This document shows, one piece after another, positions 16,487-25,494 of a DNA stretch of 64,000 nucleotides; position 1 is the first letter of the stretch, and each line of letters begins with the position of its first letter. Under the pieces are notes generated by a model. The model was not told the origin of the DNA, searched no databases, and saw only the letters and a program-made list of their open reading frames with translations. Source of the DNA: Alkalihalobacillus pseudalcaliphilus (lineage in GTDB: Bacteria; Bacillota; Bacilli; Bacillales; Bacillaceae_D); contig NZ_JAQQWS010000006.1 of NCBI RefSeq assembly GCF_028610675.1, positions 124,001-188,000 of the forward strand, read 5' to 3'. A program made the position numbers and the translations under genes.

Positions 16487-17674
16487 CTACCCTACATGAA
16501 CTAAATCATATAATTTATTTATTTCAGCTTCTGTTCCTAATGACTCACTAGATAACTGCTTAATGAATTGATTTTTTAGGGCTTCATTATGAAAGACATT
16601 GTGTATTCCCTCTGCTATTGCGTTTGGGCTCATACCGACGATGTAGCCATTTATTTTATGCTGTATTTGGTCTTGAACTGTACTGAAATTCGTGACAATG
16701 ATTGGCTTTCTTAAGATTTTTGCTTCATCTATCGCAATCGACTTCCCTTCAAACCGCGAAGTTTGCACATACAAATCGGCCTCTTCCATGTAAGGGTATG
16801 GATTTTCTTTTACCCCAAGTAAAATAAAGTGGTCTTGCAGATTTTTTTCTGCGATTAATTGTTCTAACTTTTCCCTTTCTTCCCCTTCACCGATAACATA
16901 CCACTTTACTTTCATTCCTTTATGAACTAGTTGTTCACATGCTAAAATGGCTAGCTCATAACCTTTTTGATAAGCTAACCTTCCTATTGATATAATCGTT
17001 AAGTCTTTTTTAATTATTTCCACTTTATTTCTTGCTAATTTCCTTAGAACCGCTGGAGATATAATATTATACATAACTTTCACTTTATCTTGCTCACTAG
17101 GAAAAACACGTTTTAAAACAGTGGCACATTTTTCAGAAACCGTCACAATTGAATGTAACTTCTCAAAATAAAGCTGATCAAAATTCTCATCCATTCCTAA
17201 TTTTTGATAATCATTATGAATAAAACCTATTTTTGTATTCGCTTTTACTTTCTCAACCGCGTAGTAAATAGGACTTTTCTCTAAATAACCAATCACCGCG
17301 TCATACTCTTTTTCTAATGGACGAATATTAGCACCTATATGTTTCCAAACCCGTTGCTCACATATCGCTTTATTTGATTCTGTTTTATAAATAAAGCCGG
17401 CCATCACTCTAGCTAATGCTAATCTAAACCGCTTTTCTTTGAGACATTTCTTTATCGTCGGAAAAAAACGGCCATCAAAATAATGATACACGGATGGCCC
17501 CTCCACTAGATTCACCTGAGCTGGCACACTTGATAAGAACATCCCTTCTTGTTTAAAGAGAAGAAGATCGACTTCAAACCTGTCATAATCAATCATTTCA
17601 AACAATGAAATAAGTGCCTTTTCTGCTCCACCACAATGTAAATTATTCATGACAAATAAGAGTTTCTTTTTCAT
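16487..17674 (-). CDS. GT4 glycosyltransferase (GGAEK type)
   Basis: 395-residue GT-B enzyme: KKKLLFVMNNLHCGGAEKAL at the N-terminus, ISIGRLAYQKGYELAI and WYVIGEGEER in the donor domain, and the E-x7-E motif in RFEGKSIAIDEAKILRKPII. It resembles CPS/EPS glycosyltransferases and is paralogous to the product at 19896-21131, suggesting an internal duplication. It probably elongates the lipid-linked repeat unit. It begins 4 bp after the pyruvyltransferase gene. Confidence 0.82.
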   Translation of the reverse strand: MKKKLLFVMNNLHCGGAEKALISLFEMIDYDRFEVDLLLFKQEGMFLSSVPAQVNLVEGPSVYHYFDGRFFPTIKKCLKEKRFRLALARVMAGFIYKTESNKAICEQRVWKHIGANIRPLEKEYDAVIGYLEKSPIYYAVEKVKANTKIGFIHNDYQKLGMDENFDQLYFEKLHSIVTVSEKCATVLKRVFPSEQDKVKVMYNIISPAVLRKLARNKVEIIKKDLTIISIGRLAYQKGYELAILACEQLVHKGMKVKWYVIGEGEEREKLEQLIAEKNLQDHFILLGVKENPYPYMEEADLYVQTSRFEGKSIAIDEAKILRKPIIVTNFSTVQDQIQHKINGYIVGMSPNAIAEGIHNVFHNEALKNQFIKQLSSESLGTEAEINKLYDLVHVG

Positions 17675-17677
17675 ACC

Positions 17678-18844
17678 TTACCCTCCATGAATTAATTGTT
17701 CTAAATAATCAACCGCCTGTAAAGACAACTTCTTTATTTCTGGTATTCTCACTTCTAATTGCTGTTTAATATCGTGTTCTTGTTGATAGAGTTCATTAAA
17801 GCTCCCTTTTAACTTTGTTGAATTGGATATATCTGCTAGATTTAAAACGAATTTCTCTTCACCAAATAAATCTTTGGCAATTCCTTTTGATTTAACACTA
17901 TATCCAAGTACAAGCGTAGGTACAAAATTTGAGTATGCTGCGATTGTTGCATGTGTTCTTGCTCCAATAAAAAAACGCATTCTAGCAATATATCCTTTAT
18001 ACTGTGTGGCATTTAATTGGTCAGATAGCAATAAAATTCTTTTAGAATATTTATAATCTCGGTAAAATTCTTCTAGGACTTCATAATCGTTGTTATTCTC
18101 TTGAATGACGTGCGGGGTAAGAGCAATCGTCATGGTTGTAGTATCTAAAATATGTTCTATTAAATCTTTAACTGCTTGTTTAGACTCGGGATTTTTATTT
18201 AATACAAGTGGACTGAAATTAAGCCCTACTGTATTTCCCTCTTGCCAACCAGATGGTAATGGCATTTCTTCTTTTTCCATTGTAAATGCTGGATCTGCAC
18301 ATAATTTGACATTCGTTAATCCATGTTTTTGTAGTGTATTGTAGGTGAGCGACTCTCTTGCCAGGATTAGATCAAATTGCTTGAGGTCGTCAAGCTTCCT
18401 ACTTGAAAGGTCCTCTTCCCCAATCGAACATGCCCACAGAACTAACTTCTTTCCTTTCTCTTTGACTCTTCTATCAATCTCATACCAGCCTGGTTGTTCG
18501 CCATAACAATAATTATCTCCCCCTATTGATAGGAATACATCCATTTCATCGATATATTTAATGGTATTGTGCTCAATTTTTCTTAATGCGTAAGTTTCAT
18601 CTTTAAACAACTTTACATACATCCATGACATTGCCCATTGTAACGAATATTTTCTTATTGGTATTTTTGCTCCATCATAAATTGCATCCAAATGAGTATG
18701 TAATTGATCTGATTCAGGTTTTTCAGAAACTAAATATGTTTTAGCTCCTTGTATCTTTTGTTTAATGATTTGATTAGACGAACGAACTATTGCTTCACAG
18801 CCTCGATTTAAACTACTATGATGTGCAAACATCATCACCTTCAT
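17678..18844 (-). CDS. Polysaccharide pyruvyltransferase family protein
   Basis: 388 residues. N-terminal HSSLNRGCEAIVRSS, then VFLSIGGDNYCYGEQPGWYE, ACSIGEED and a C-terminal GARTHATIAAYSNFVPTLVLGYSVKS block, the pattern of the CsaB/WcaK/EpsI-EpsO pyruvyltransferase family. These enzymes transfer a pyruvate ketal from phosphoenolpyruvate onto a sugar, giving the polymer negative charge. It lies within the eps operon, 14 bp after the GT2 gene. Confidence 0.82.
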   Translation of the reverse strand: MKVMMFAHHSSLNRGCEAIVRSSNQIIKQKIQGAKTYLVSEKPESDQLHTHLDAIYDGAKIPIRKYSLQWAMSWMYVKLFKDETYALRKIEHNTIKYIDEMDVFLSIGGDNYCYGEQPGWYEIDRRVKEKGKKLVLWACSIGEEDLSSRKLDDLKQFDLILARESLTYNTLQKHGLTNVKLCADPAFTMEKEEMPLPSGWQEGNTVGLNFSPLVLNKNPESKQAVKDLIEHILDTTTMTIALTPHVIQENNNDYEVLEEFYRDYKYSKRILLLSDQLNATQYKGYIARMRFFIGARTHATIAAYSNFVPTLVLGYSVKSKGIAKDLFGEEKFVLNLADISNSTKLKGSFNELYQQEHDIKQQLEVRIPEIKKLSLQAVDYLEQLIHGG

Positions 18845-18858
18845 ACGGTTTCCTCCAT

Positions 18859-19893
18859 CTATTTCTTATTTCTGAACCTACTGTAAAGAGTTAGTCCATA
18901 CAAACCATAAATAAACCTATATTTGACTAAAAAAAACATAACCTTCTCATAACTATTTAGTTCCTTAAATTGGCGACGATAATAAAAAGGCAACGAATCT
19001 CGCACACGCCTATCCGAGATCATTGCCTGAATCCATTTATATCTTTTTGAAAAATGAGTCTTTGTAGATGGCGCAAAATAAATATGAATGAAAGACATCA
19101 CACTGTTTACTAGTTTGATAGATTTTAATTCCTTAATACGCTCTTCGCCTAATTCTAACTTGATAAATAAAGGCAATTCTTCATTAAAAACCTCAAGCGC
19201 TCGATGAAAGTAATTGACACGATGACTATTCCTTGTCGCACTACCAACCACTTCACGATAATGGTAACCTACATAATCGATGTAACGTACGCTTTGTGCA
19301 TATTCTAGAAATTGCATATTAAATAAACCATCCTCACCTAAAGCTACTTTTTTAGGAAAAGTCAGATTTTGTTCCTTTATAATCGCCGCTCGGTACAATT
19401 TATTACATACTGAATTAAGCTGCTCACTATAAATAAAATAAGGTAGCATATGCTTATTGATATAGGCTTTATCCAGATTTTTATTCATAGGAAAAGGATA
19501 ACTGGTAATGACAGGATATCCATCTATCTGACTTTCAAGATTAGAGATAATAGCATCAGATTGTTCTCTAATCACCTCTTTATATAAATTTTTATACATA
19601 TCTGCTTCAATATAGTCATCGGCATCAACAAACCCTATGTAATCACCTTTAGCCACAGCTAAACCTGCATTCCTCGCCTCACTTACACCCTTATTTTTTT
19701 GATGAATAAGCTTAACCCTTTTATCGAATTTTCTAAATTCCTCTAATATAGCTGAACTACCGTCTGTTGATCCATCATTAATAAAGATAAATTCACATTC
19801 TCGAAGTTGTTGGTTGAATAAAGAATTGATACAAAAAGTTAGATACTTTTCTGCATTATAAACGGGGATAATAATACTAACCTTGGGATGCAT
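18859..19893 (-). CDS. GT2 glycosyltransferase (EpsH/EpsJ-like)
   Basis: About 344 residues, GT-A fold: KVSIIIPVYNAEKYL, EFIFINDGSTDGS, GVSEARNAGLAVAKGDYIGF and the metal-binding VDADD. A C-terminal basic region with two aromatic patches may touch the membrane. ATG at 19893 is chosen because GGAAGTGA precedes it and it lies just past the upstream stop; a GTG at 19911 overlaps the neighbour. Sugar specificity unknown. Confidence 0.8.
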   Translation of the reverse strand: MHPKVSIIIPVYNAEKYLTFCINSLFNQQLRECEFIFINDGSTDGSSAILEEFRKFDKRVKLIHQKNKGVSEARNAGLAVAKGDYIGFVDADDYIEADMYKNLYKEVIREQSDAIISNLESQIDGYPVITSYPFPMNKNLDKAYINKHMLPYFIYSEQLNSVCNKLYRAAIIKEQNLTFPKKVALGEDGLFNMQFLEYAQSVRYIDYVGYHYREVVGSATRNSHRVNYFHRALEVFNEELPLFIKLELGEERIKELKSIKLVNSVMSFIHIYFAPSTKTHFSKRYKWIQAMISDRRVRDSLPFYYRRQFKELNSYEKVMFFLVKYRFIYGLYGLTLYSRFRNKK

Positions 19894-19895
19894 CC

Positions 19896-21131
19896 TTAAA
19901 TCACTTCCCACTTTCTTTCCTTTAGTACATGCTCTTCCTCATTAAAAAGCTTATATAACTTGATTAACTCTTCATTATTATGATAGTTTTTTCGGCGACA
20001 ATTTCTTTCTAAATTATGGCGAGTTCTCTCATCTGTGTATACTTTTTCAATCATACTTGCTATATCTTTAACATTCAATTCACAAATGATTCCGTCATCA
20101 CCATCTGAAACTTGACTTCTGGCCGTAGAATAATTGGTAACAATGACTGCTTTCCCTAGTATTTGTGCTTCACTTACTGTAACAGCTTTGCCTTCATATC
20201 TAGACGGCTGAATATACATATTTCCAGCTGCTATGAATGGGTATGGATTGATTTGTTTGCCTAATAAAATAAAACAATCTTCTAATTGAGCCTGAGCAAT
20301 TAACTCTTTTAGCTCTGCTTCGATAGCTCCATAACCAACTACATACCAAACTAGCTCTGTATACCCTTTACTTTTTAGTATCTTCATCGCCTCGATAGCT
20401 TGATCGATCCCCTTTGGATAGGATAACCTCGCAACCGTGATCATTTTAAATCGTTGGTCCTCTATCATCGGATTCTCTACCTTTTCTATCGCCATTCGTT
20501 GAATAAAATCCGGCGAAAGAATATTCTCAACAACGACAACATTACGGCTTAATCCCTTATATTTCGTTAAAAAGGATGAGCGACAATTCTCCGATACCGC
20601 TACAATATGGTCAAAATGGGTCCAGATTTTTTCATCCATTTTCACATGAGTATCAATCGAAGAGTAATCAGTATGAATCCAAGCCAATTTCTTTTTTGCC
20701 TTTACTTTTTTGGCAACAAAATCGTGTGGCCATAAATAGCTTATAGCAATATCATACTCTTTTGTCACTTTCGGTAAAAATGGAATGGAATAACGCCACA
20801 TTAACTGCATTTGGAAATACCCCGGCTCAGAAGTCCGCTTTAAGTGCCCACGCAAAAAAGCCAACCCTTTTGCTACTAGCCTCGGTACACTTAATAACCA
20901 TTGTTTGTCTCGGACCATTTCTAAAATCGACTTTCTAAAAGTCGCATACTTATGATGTTCTTTCAGCAATGTAACATTTTCAGGTAAATATTCAATGAAA
21001 TCCCCTGTATGACTAAATAACAATAAGTCTACTTGATAAGAGTTGTAGTCAAAATGGGTAAGCATGTTAATAAGGCTTCTTTCGACTCCTCCGACTTCAA
21101 GATCATAAGAGGTAATAAGGATCTTTTTCAT
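19896..21131 (-). CDS. GT4 glycosyltransferase (GGVER type)
   Basis: 411 residues: KKILITSYDLEVGGVERSLI, VARLSYPKGIDQAI, WYVVGYGAIEAEL and the E-x7-E stretch in RYEGKAVTVSEAQILGKAVI. Same architecture as the product at 16487-17674, with an inserted basic segment near residues 85-115. It overlaps the previous gene's stop by 4 bp, implying coupled translation. Predicted to extend the repeat unit; donor unknown. Confidence 0.82.
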   Translation of the reverse strand: MKKILITSYDLEVGGVERSLINMLTHFDYNSYQVDLLLFSHTGDFIEYLPENVTLLKEHHKYATFRKSILEMVRDKQWLLSVPRLVAKGLAFLRGHLKRTSEPGYFQMQLMWRYSIPFLPKVTKEYDIAISYLWPHDFVAKKVKAKKKLAWIHTDYSSIDTHVKMDEKIWTHFDHIVAVSENCRSSFLTKYKGLSRNVVVVENILSPDFIQRMAIEKVENPMIEDQRFKMITVARLSYPKGIDQAIEAMKILKSKGYTELVWYVVGYGAIEAELKELIAQAQLEDCFILLGKQINPYPFIAAGNMYIQPSRYEGKAVTVSEAQILGKAVIVTNYSTARSQVSDGDDGIICELNVKDIASMIEKVYTDERTRHNLERNCRRKNYHNNEELIKLYKLFNEEEHVLKERKWEVI

Positions 21132-21880
21132 TTTAATTCTCCTCGAGACATAAATTTCCGTATTCTGAAAATATTATCTCCTCCAATAATGGCAGCCGTT
21201 GCTCTTTTCAAATGACCCTTTACTTTATCTCTCGTTGGTAACCAACCTTTATGAAAATGATGAATGGTAAACGAGCTGTCATTCATTAGATTTCTACAAT
21301 TAATATAATCATAGGGTGAGAAAGTAGGCTGCGGGTAAAAAGCACCGAGTTGTTTAATTTCCTGAAACAAACCATTCCTTTTTAGACCCTTTTTTTCTAA
21401 TAATTCAGTAACAATTTTTACATTCGTTAGTTGCTCAAAGCTTCCATCTTCCTTTATAAATTTCTTCTTATTATAAGATTCTAAGAACTCCTCTATTAAT
21501 GGATGACCCTTCACAGCCCCAATCGTACTTGTAGCAATGTAATCACCTTGTTCAAACCCCCAAAACGATTGATGTTTTAAAAGCTCATCAAAGGGTTTAA
21601 GTACTTCTACGTCTGTATCTAAATAAATACCTCCTTCATGATATAAAGCATGAACTCTTACAAAGTCACTAACAAAAGCATACATTTCTGCTGCATAAGC
21701 TTCTTCTACATAAGAGTTACATGATACATCAAAATTTTGTTCATTCCATTCCTTCACTTCATAATGTGGAAGGTGACGATTCCAACTTTTTATACACTTT
21801 TCTACAATGGGTGGTTTCTCCTTACCACCAAACCAACAATAATGAATGACTTTTGGTATAGCTTCAACTCTTTTATCCAT
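21128..21880 (-). CDS. GT32-type glycosyltransferase with DXD motif
   Basis: 250 residues: IPKVIHYCWFGGKEKPP at the start and YHEGGIYLDTDVEVLKPFD, the D-x-D metal/nucleotide-sugar site of the Gly_transf_sug (OCH1-like) family common in capsular clusters. It overlaps epsN by 8 bp and the following GT4 by 4 bp. It has no counterpart in the B. subtilis eps operon, so the polymer structure should differ. Confidence 0.82.
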   Translation of the reverse strand: MDKRVEAIPKVIHYCWFGGKEKPPIVEKCIKSWNRHLPHYEVKEWNEQNFDVSCNSYVEEAYAAEMYAFVSDFVRVHALYHEGGIYLDTDVEVLKPFDELLKHQSFWGFEQGDYIATSTIGAVKGHPLIEEFLESYNKKKFIKEDGSFEQLTNVKIVTELLEKKGLKRNGLFQEIKQLGAFYPQPTFSPYDYINCRNLMNDSSFTIHHFHKGWLPTRDKVKGHLKRATAAIIGGDNIFRIRKFMSRGELK

Positions 21881-23051
21881 ATAACGTCAATCCTTTAATT
21901 TCTATAGCATTGTGGATACAGTGAATCACTCTTTCTTGCTCTTCTTCACTTAAATTTGATCCCGATGGTAAGCAAATACCAGTCATAAATAGTTGCTCAC
22001 ATACATTCTCTCTATCACTATGAGCATAATATTGATTTTTAATAAAAAGCGGCTGTAAGTGTAATGGTTTCCAAACGGGTCTTGCTTCAATATTTTCACT
22101 GTTCAATGCTTGGAGCAATATTTCTGAACTTATTCCTAATTGACTTTCATCAATTGTAAACGCCGTCAACCATCTCGTCGATTGCATATAATCTGGTTCA
22201 GGCATAAATTCAAGTCCAGGAAGATGGCTTAATTGCTCGTAGTATCTGGAAAAAACCTTTCTTCTTGCCGCGACTCTGTCTTTCAAAAAGGGTAGCTGTG
22301 CTCTACCAATTCCAGCTAGTATATTACTGAGCCTATAATTATAGCCTAATTCACTATGTTGATAAAAAATAGCCTTATCCCTCGCCTGAGCTGCTAAGAA
22401 ACGTGCTTTTTGAATAAAGTGATTCTGGTCGGAAACAAGCATACCGCCCCCCGAAGTTGTTATAATCTTATTACCATTAAAAGAATAGATGCCAAATTGC
22501 CCAAATGTGCCACTCGCCCTTCCTTTATAAAAAGCTCCTAATGATTCTGCTGCATCTTCAATAATTGGCACACCGTATGCTTGGCATAAAGCCATAATTT
22601 CGTCCATCTTGGCACTTTGCCCATATAAATTAACAACAACAACTGCTTTTGGCATGACACCCTCTGAAGACGCATCTAGGAATGCCCTCTCTAATGCTCG
22701 TGGAGACATATTCCAAGTCTCTGGTTCCGAATCAATAAAAACTGGCTCAGCCCCCTGATAGAGGATTGGATTCGCACTCGCAACAAATGTTAAACTCGAA
22801 CAAAAGACTTTATCTCCCTTGCCAATATTTAATAAAGAAAGAGCCAAATGAATGGCTGCTGTTCCGGAACTCAAAGCAACGGCTCCATTAACTCCCATAT
22901 AATGAGCAATTTCTTTTTCAAACTCATCTACATTCGGGCCAAGTGGAGCAATCCAATTTGAATCAAAAGCTTCTTTTATATACTGGAATTCGTTTCCACT
23001 CATGTGTGGGGGAGAAAGGAATATTCTTTGATTATTCACGATATTCGACAA
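21873..23051 (-). CDS. epsN: EpsN, UDP-sugar aminotransferase (DegT/DnrJ)
   Basis: 392 residues, PLP-dependent. NWIAPLGP, SSGTAAIHLALSLL, NLYGQSAKMDEI, EDAAESLGAFYKG and the Schiff-base Lys in SFNGNKIITTSGGGM follow B. subtilis EpsN almost word for word. With the EpsC dehydratase and EpsM acetyltransferase it would make a UDP-2,4-diacetamido-trideoxyhexose (bacillosamine type). The start is TTG at 23051 with AAGGGAAG upstream, inside the end of epsM. Confidence 0.92.
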   Translation of the reverse strand: MSNIVNNQRIFLSPPHMSGNEFQYIKEAFDSNWIAPLGPNVDEFEKEIAHYMGVNGAVALSSGTAAIHLALSLLNIGKGDKVFCSSLTFVASANPILYQGAEPVFIDSEPETWNMSPRALERAFLDASSEGVMPKAVVVVNLYGQSAKMDEIMALCQAYGVPIIEDAAESLGAFYKGRASGTFGQFGIYSFNGNKIITTSGGGMLVSDQNHFIQKARFLAAQARDKAIFYQHSELGYNYRLSNILAGIGRAQLPFLKDRVAARRKVFSRYYEQLSHLPGLEFMPEPDYMQSTRWLTAFTIDESQLGISSEILLQALNSENIEARPVWKPLHLQPLFIKNQYYAHSDRENVCEQLFMTGICLPSGSNLSEEEQERVIHCIHNAIEIKGLTLYG

Positions 23052-23688
23052 TATTCTTCCCTTCTTTCATTTTTACTTTTGCCGGAATTCCAACCGCTGT
23101 ACACTGTGCTGGAATATGTTTCGTTACCGTTGCACCTGCACCTATAACTGACCATTCGCCGACCTTTAAACCAGGAATGACAATGGCTCCCGCTCCTACA
23201 TGTACCCCTTGCTCCACTAGTACAGAACCAGTTAATGTCGCATTTGGTGAAATATGAACAAAATCATGGATCTGAACATCATGTTCAATGACAGAACTTG
23301 TATTAATGATACTATGGTTACCAATTTGACTATTTGCGTTAACGACAGCATAAGGCATGATGACTGTTCCAAATCCAATTTGTGCACTTGGACTTATACA
23401 AGCAGTAGCGTGAATAATCGAAACATACGCTTCATTTTCAAATGCTAACCTCTGAAAAATCCATTTTCTTAATTGGTTTTGCCCAATAGCTATAATAAAT
23501 TTAATTTCGTCTATTAACCCAACAAGTTGAATAGCTGAATCTATTGCTCCCTGGTACACCCCTTCTTTTTTCACTAACCCTTTATATTGATCATCCAAAT
23601 AACCAATGACTTCCAATTCATTATTTGTCTCTATTAAATCCTGAATGACCTTACTATGGCCTCCCTGACCGATAATCACTACTTTCAC
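23032..23688 (-). CDS. epsM: EpsM, sugar O/N-acetyltransferase (NeuD/PglD family)
   Basis: 218 residues: an N-terminal VVIIGQGGHSKVI Rossmann-like domain and a C-terminal left-handed beta-helix of hexapeptide repeats (TACISPSAQIGFGTVI, then GVHVGAGAIVIPGLKVG). PglD-type enzymes acetylate the 4-amino group made by the EpsN-type aminotransferase. It overlaps epsL by 4 bp and epsN by 20 bp. Confidence 0.9.
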   Translation of the reverse strand: MKVVIIGQGGHSKVIQDLIETNNELEVIGYLDDQYKGLVKKEGVYQGAIDSAIQLVGLIDEIKFIIAIGQNQLRKWIFQRLAFENEAYVSIIHATACISPSAQIGFGTVIMPYAVVNANSQIGNHSIINTSSVIEHDVQIHDFVHISPNATLTGSVLVEQGVHVGAGAIVIPGLKVGEWSVIGAGATVTKHIPAQCTAVGIPAKVKMKEGKNIVEYRE

Positions 23689-24308
23689 TGCTCACCACCG
23701 CCACCTATTTTAGAGTTTGCTTGAGTACCTCTAAACCGTTCCATTGTGAGAGTCTTTGATTGGTTCACACCTTCTGTTTTAAAAACTTTATAGAGAGTCA
23801 ACAAAATAATTTTTAAGTCCAATAGAAACGTGCGATTATCTACGTACCAAACATCAAGTTCAAATTTCTCCTCCCATGTAATCGTATTTCGTCCATTTAC
23901 TTGGGCCCATCCGGTAATGCCAGGTCTAACATTATGTCGTTTTTTTTGTGTTTCAGAATATAATGGTAGATAGTCAACTAACAATGGTCTTGGACCGACT
24001 AAGCTTAACTCGCCTTTCATTACATTTAATAACTGAGGAAGCTCATCAAGGCTATACTTGCGCAGTAACTTTCCTAAGCTTGTCATTCTTAAATGATCAT
24101 CTACAATATGACCATCCTTTCCTACTGCATTGTTCATGGTTCGAAATTTATATAATACAAATAACTCCCCATCTAACCCTGGTCGTAATTGTTTAAAAAT
24201 GACTGGTTTCCCCAGTTTAAAACGAATAGAATAATAGATTAGTAAGTAAAGTGGTAGCAAGACGATAAATAATGTAAGAGAAATAAGACAATCAAATATT
24301 CTTTTCAT
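23685..24308 (-). CDS. epsL: EpsL, initiating phosphoglycosyltransferase
   Basis: 207 residues: one N-terminal hydrophobic segment, then LYKFRTM, KYSLDELPQLLNVMKGE, LSLVGPRPLL and VRPGITGWAQVNGRN, all hallmarks of monotopic phosphoglycosyl transferases; the DE pair in SLDELPQ is the catalytic dyad. It puts the first sugar phosphate onto undecaprenyl phosphate, probably the diacetamido sugar made by EpsC/N/M. GGGAG precedes the ATG. Confidence 0.92.
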   Translation of the reverse strand: MKRIFDCLISLTLFIVLLPLYLLIYYSIRFKLGKPVIFKQLRPGLDGELFVLYKFRTMNNAVGKDGHIVDDHLRMTSLGKLLRKYSLDELPQLLNVMKGELSLVGPRPLLVDYLPLYSETQKKRHNVRPGITGWAQVNGRNTITWEEKFELDVWYVDNRTFLLDLKIILLTLYKVFKTEGVNQSKTLTMERFRGTQANSKIGGGGEQ

Positions 24309-24346
24309 AGGAATCTCCCTTTACTAAAAAACTACCGTAACTTTGT

Positions 24347-25432
24347 TTACCTAAATAATAGTGAAAGAAAGTCACTTCTATAACGAATATTTAATGAAAC
24401 TACATGTTCTTGATAAAAGAAGAACAAATAACAAAGGACAATGATAAAGTAAATCAGTTTCTGATCTTTCTCTTTAAATATTTTTACAATCCAAGCTAAT
24501 AATATTAATTGATATAAGCCAAAGTAAATGTTTAACCGTGCAAATATCCAATTCTGTGAAGCAATAATCATAAACACTACATTTAATAAGCACAAATTGA
24601 CGATATAATCACTATTAGGAAACAACTCTCTTAACCTGTGCCTTCCCAAGTAAGCTAAAACTAAAGGGGCGGAATAGACGGCAACTCTCGCCAAATTGGC
24701 TCCTCCTTCTGAAAAATCCGCATACCCAGCATATTGACTATCTTCTATAACAGCAAATAATAAATCCGAAAATTGATTATACGCAAATACACATAAAATG
24801 GCTAAACCTAAAAGGACAAAAGTAACCTTTGTCCAAGCTTTTCTACGCACCAAAAAGTAAATAGGAATTAAAAGAAGTGCACTTTGATGAATAGTAGCCG
24901 CTATTAAAACAACGATGGTGAACCCCTTCCAATTACCGTCAAATATGAACTTTGTTGCTGCAAAGATGATTGCTGCTGCAAGGAACTGTCTTATCCCATT
25001 CATTGAAACTAAAAATAAGCCACTAGTTATGTAAACATAGAGGCTTAATTCAAAAACTCTTGCATATTTATAAAGAACCCAAACAATTAGACCATTCGTA
25101 ATAAGAGCTGTCATAAAAATCATAAGCTGAGCGTCTTCTGAAAAGTTTCTTAAAAACAATTGAAAAATACCAAACCCGATATCTTTGCCACTTACTATAA
25201 ATTCCCAACTCCAATCACTTTGCTCATAGAGTTCTCTATAAACGTACGTATCACCTATGTTTTGACGAAGTCCAGAAACTAATACTAAGGAAAGGAAGGC
25301 CAGCAAGGCAAAAAATATATTAGGTTTAACCGGAACTGGTCTATAAATATTGGCTAGCAGTGGTTTGGACAGATATCTTGCCATCCAAGCACAAATTGAT
25401 ACAATCGTTAAATTCATCCATAGAATAGCCAT
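24347..25432 (-). CDS. epsG: EpsG-family polysaccharide polymerase
   Basis: 361 residues with about ten transmembrane segments. VSGLRQNIGDTYVYRELYEQ, NGIRQFLAAAIIFA, HQSALLLIPIYFLVRRKAW and FARLNIYFGLYQLIL align with B. subtilis EpsG. It is presumed to be the Wzy-type enzyme that joins flipped repeat units on the outer face. The ribosome site is poor: GGGAGG lies about 18 nt upstream of the ATG. Confidence 0.85.
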   Translation of the reverse strand: MAILWMNLTIVSICAWMARYLSKPLLANIYRPVPVKPNIFFALLAFLSLVLVSGLRQNIGDTYVYRELYEQSDWSWEFIVSGKDIGFGIFQLFLRNFSEDAQLMIFMTALITNGLIVWVLYKYARVFELSLYVYITSGLFLVSMNGIRQFLAAAIIFAATKFIFDGNWKGFTIVVLIAATIHQSALLLIPIYFLVRRKAWTKVTFVLLGLAILCVFAYNQFSDLLFAVIEDSQYAGYADFSEGGANLARVAVYSAPLVLAYLGRHRLRELFPNSDYIVNLCLLNVVFMIIASQNWIFARLNIYFGLYQLILLAWIVKIFKEKDQKLIYFIIVLCYLFFFYQEHVVSLNIRYRSDFLSLLFR

Positions 25433-25494
25433 ATTTTAGTATTGAAAAACCTCCCTTTCGACTTAACATTCAAGCTCTCATTCCTACAAATCTA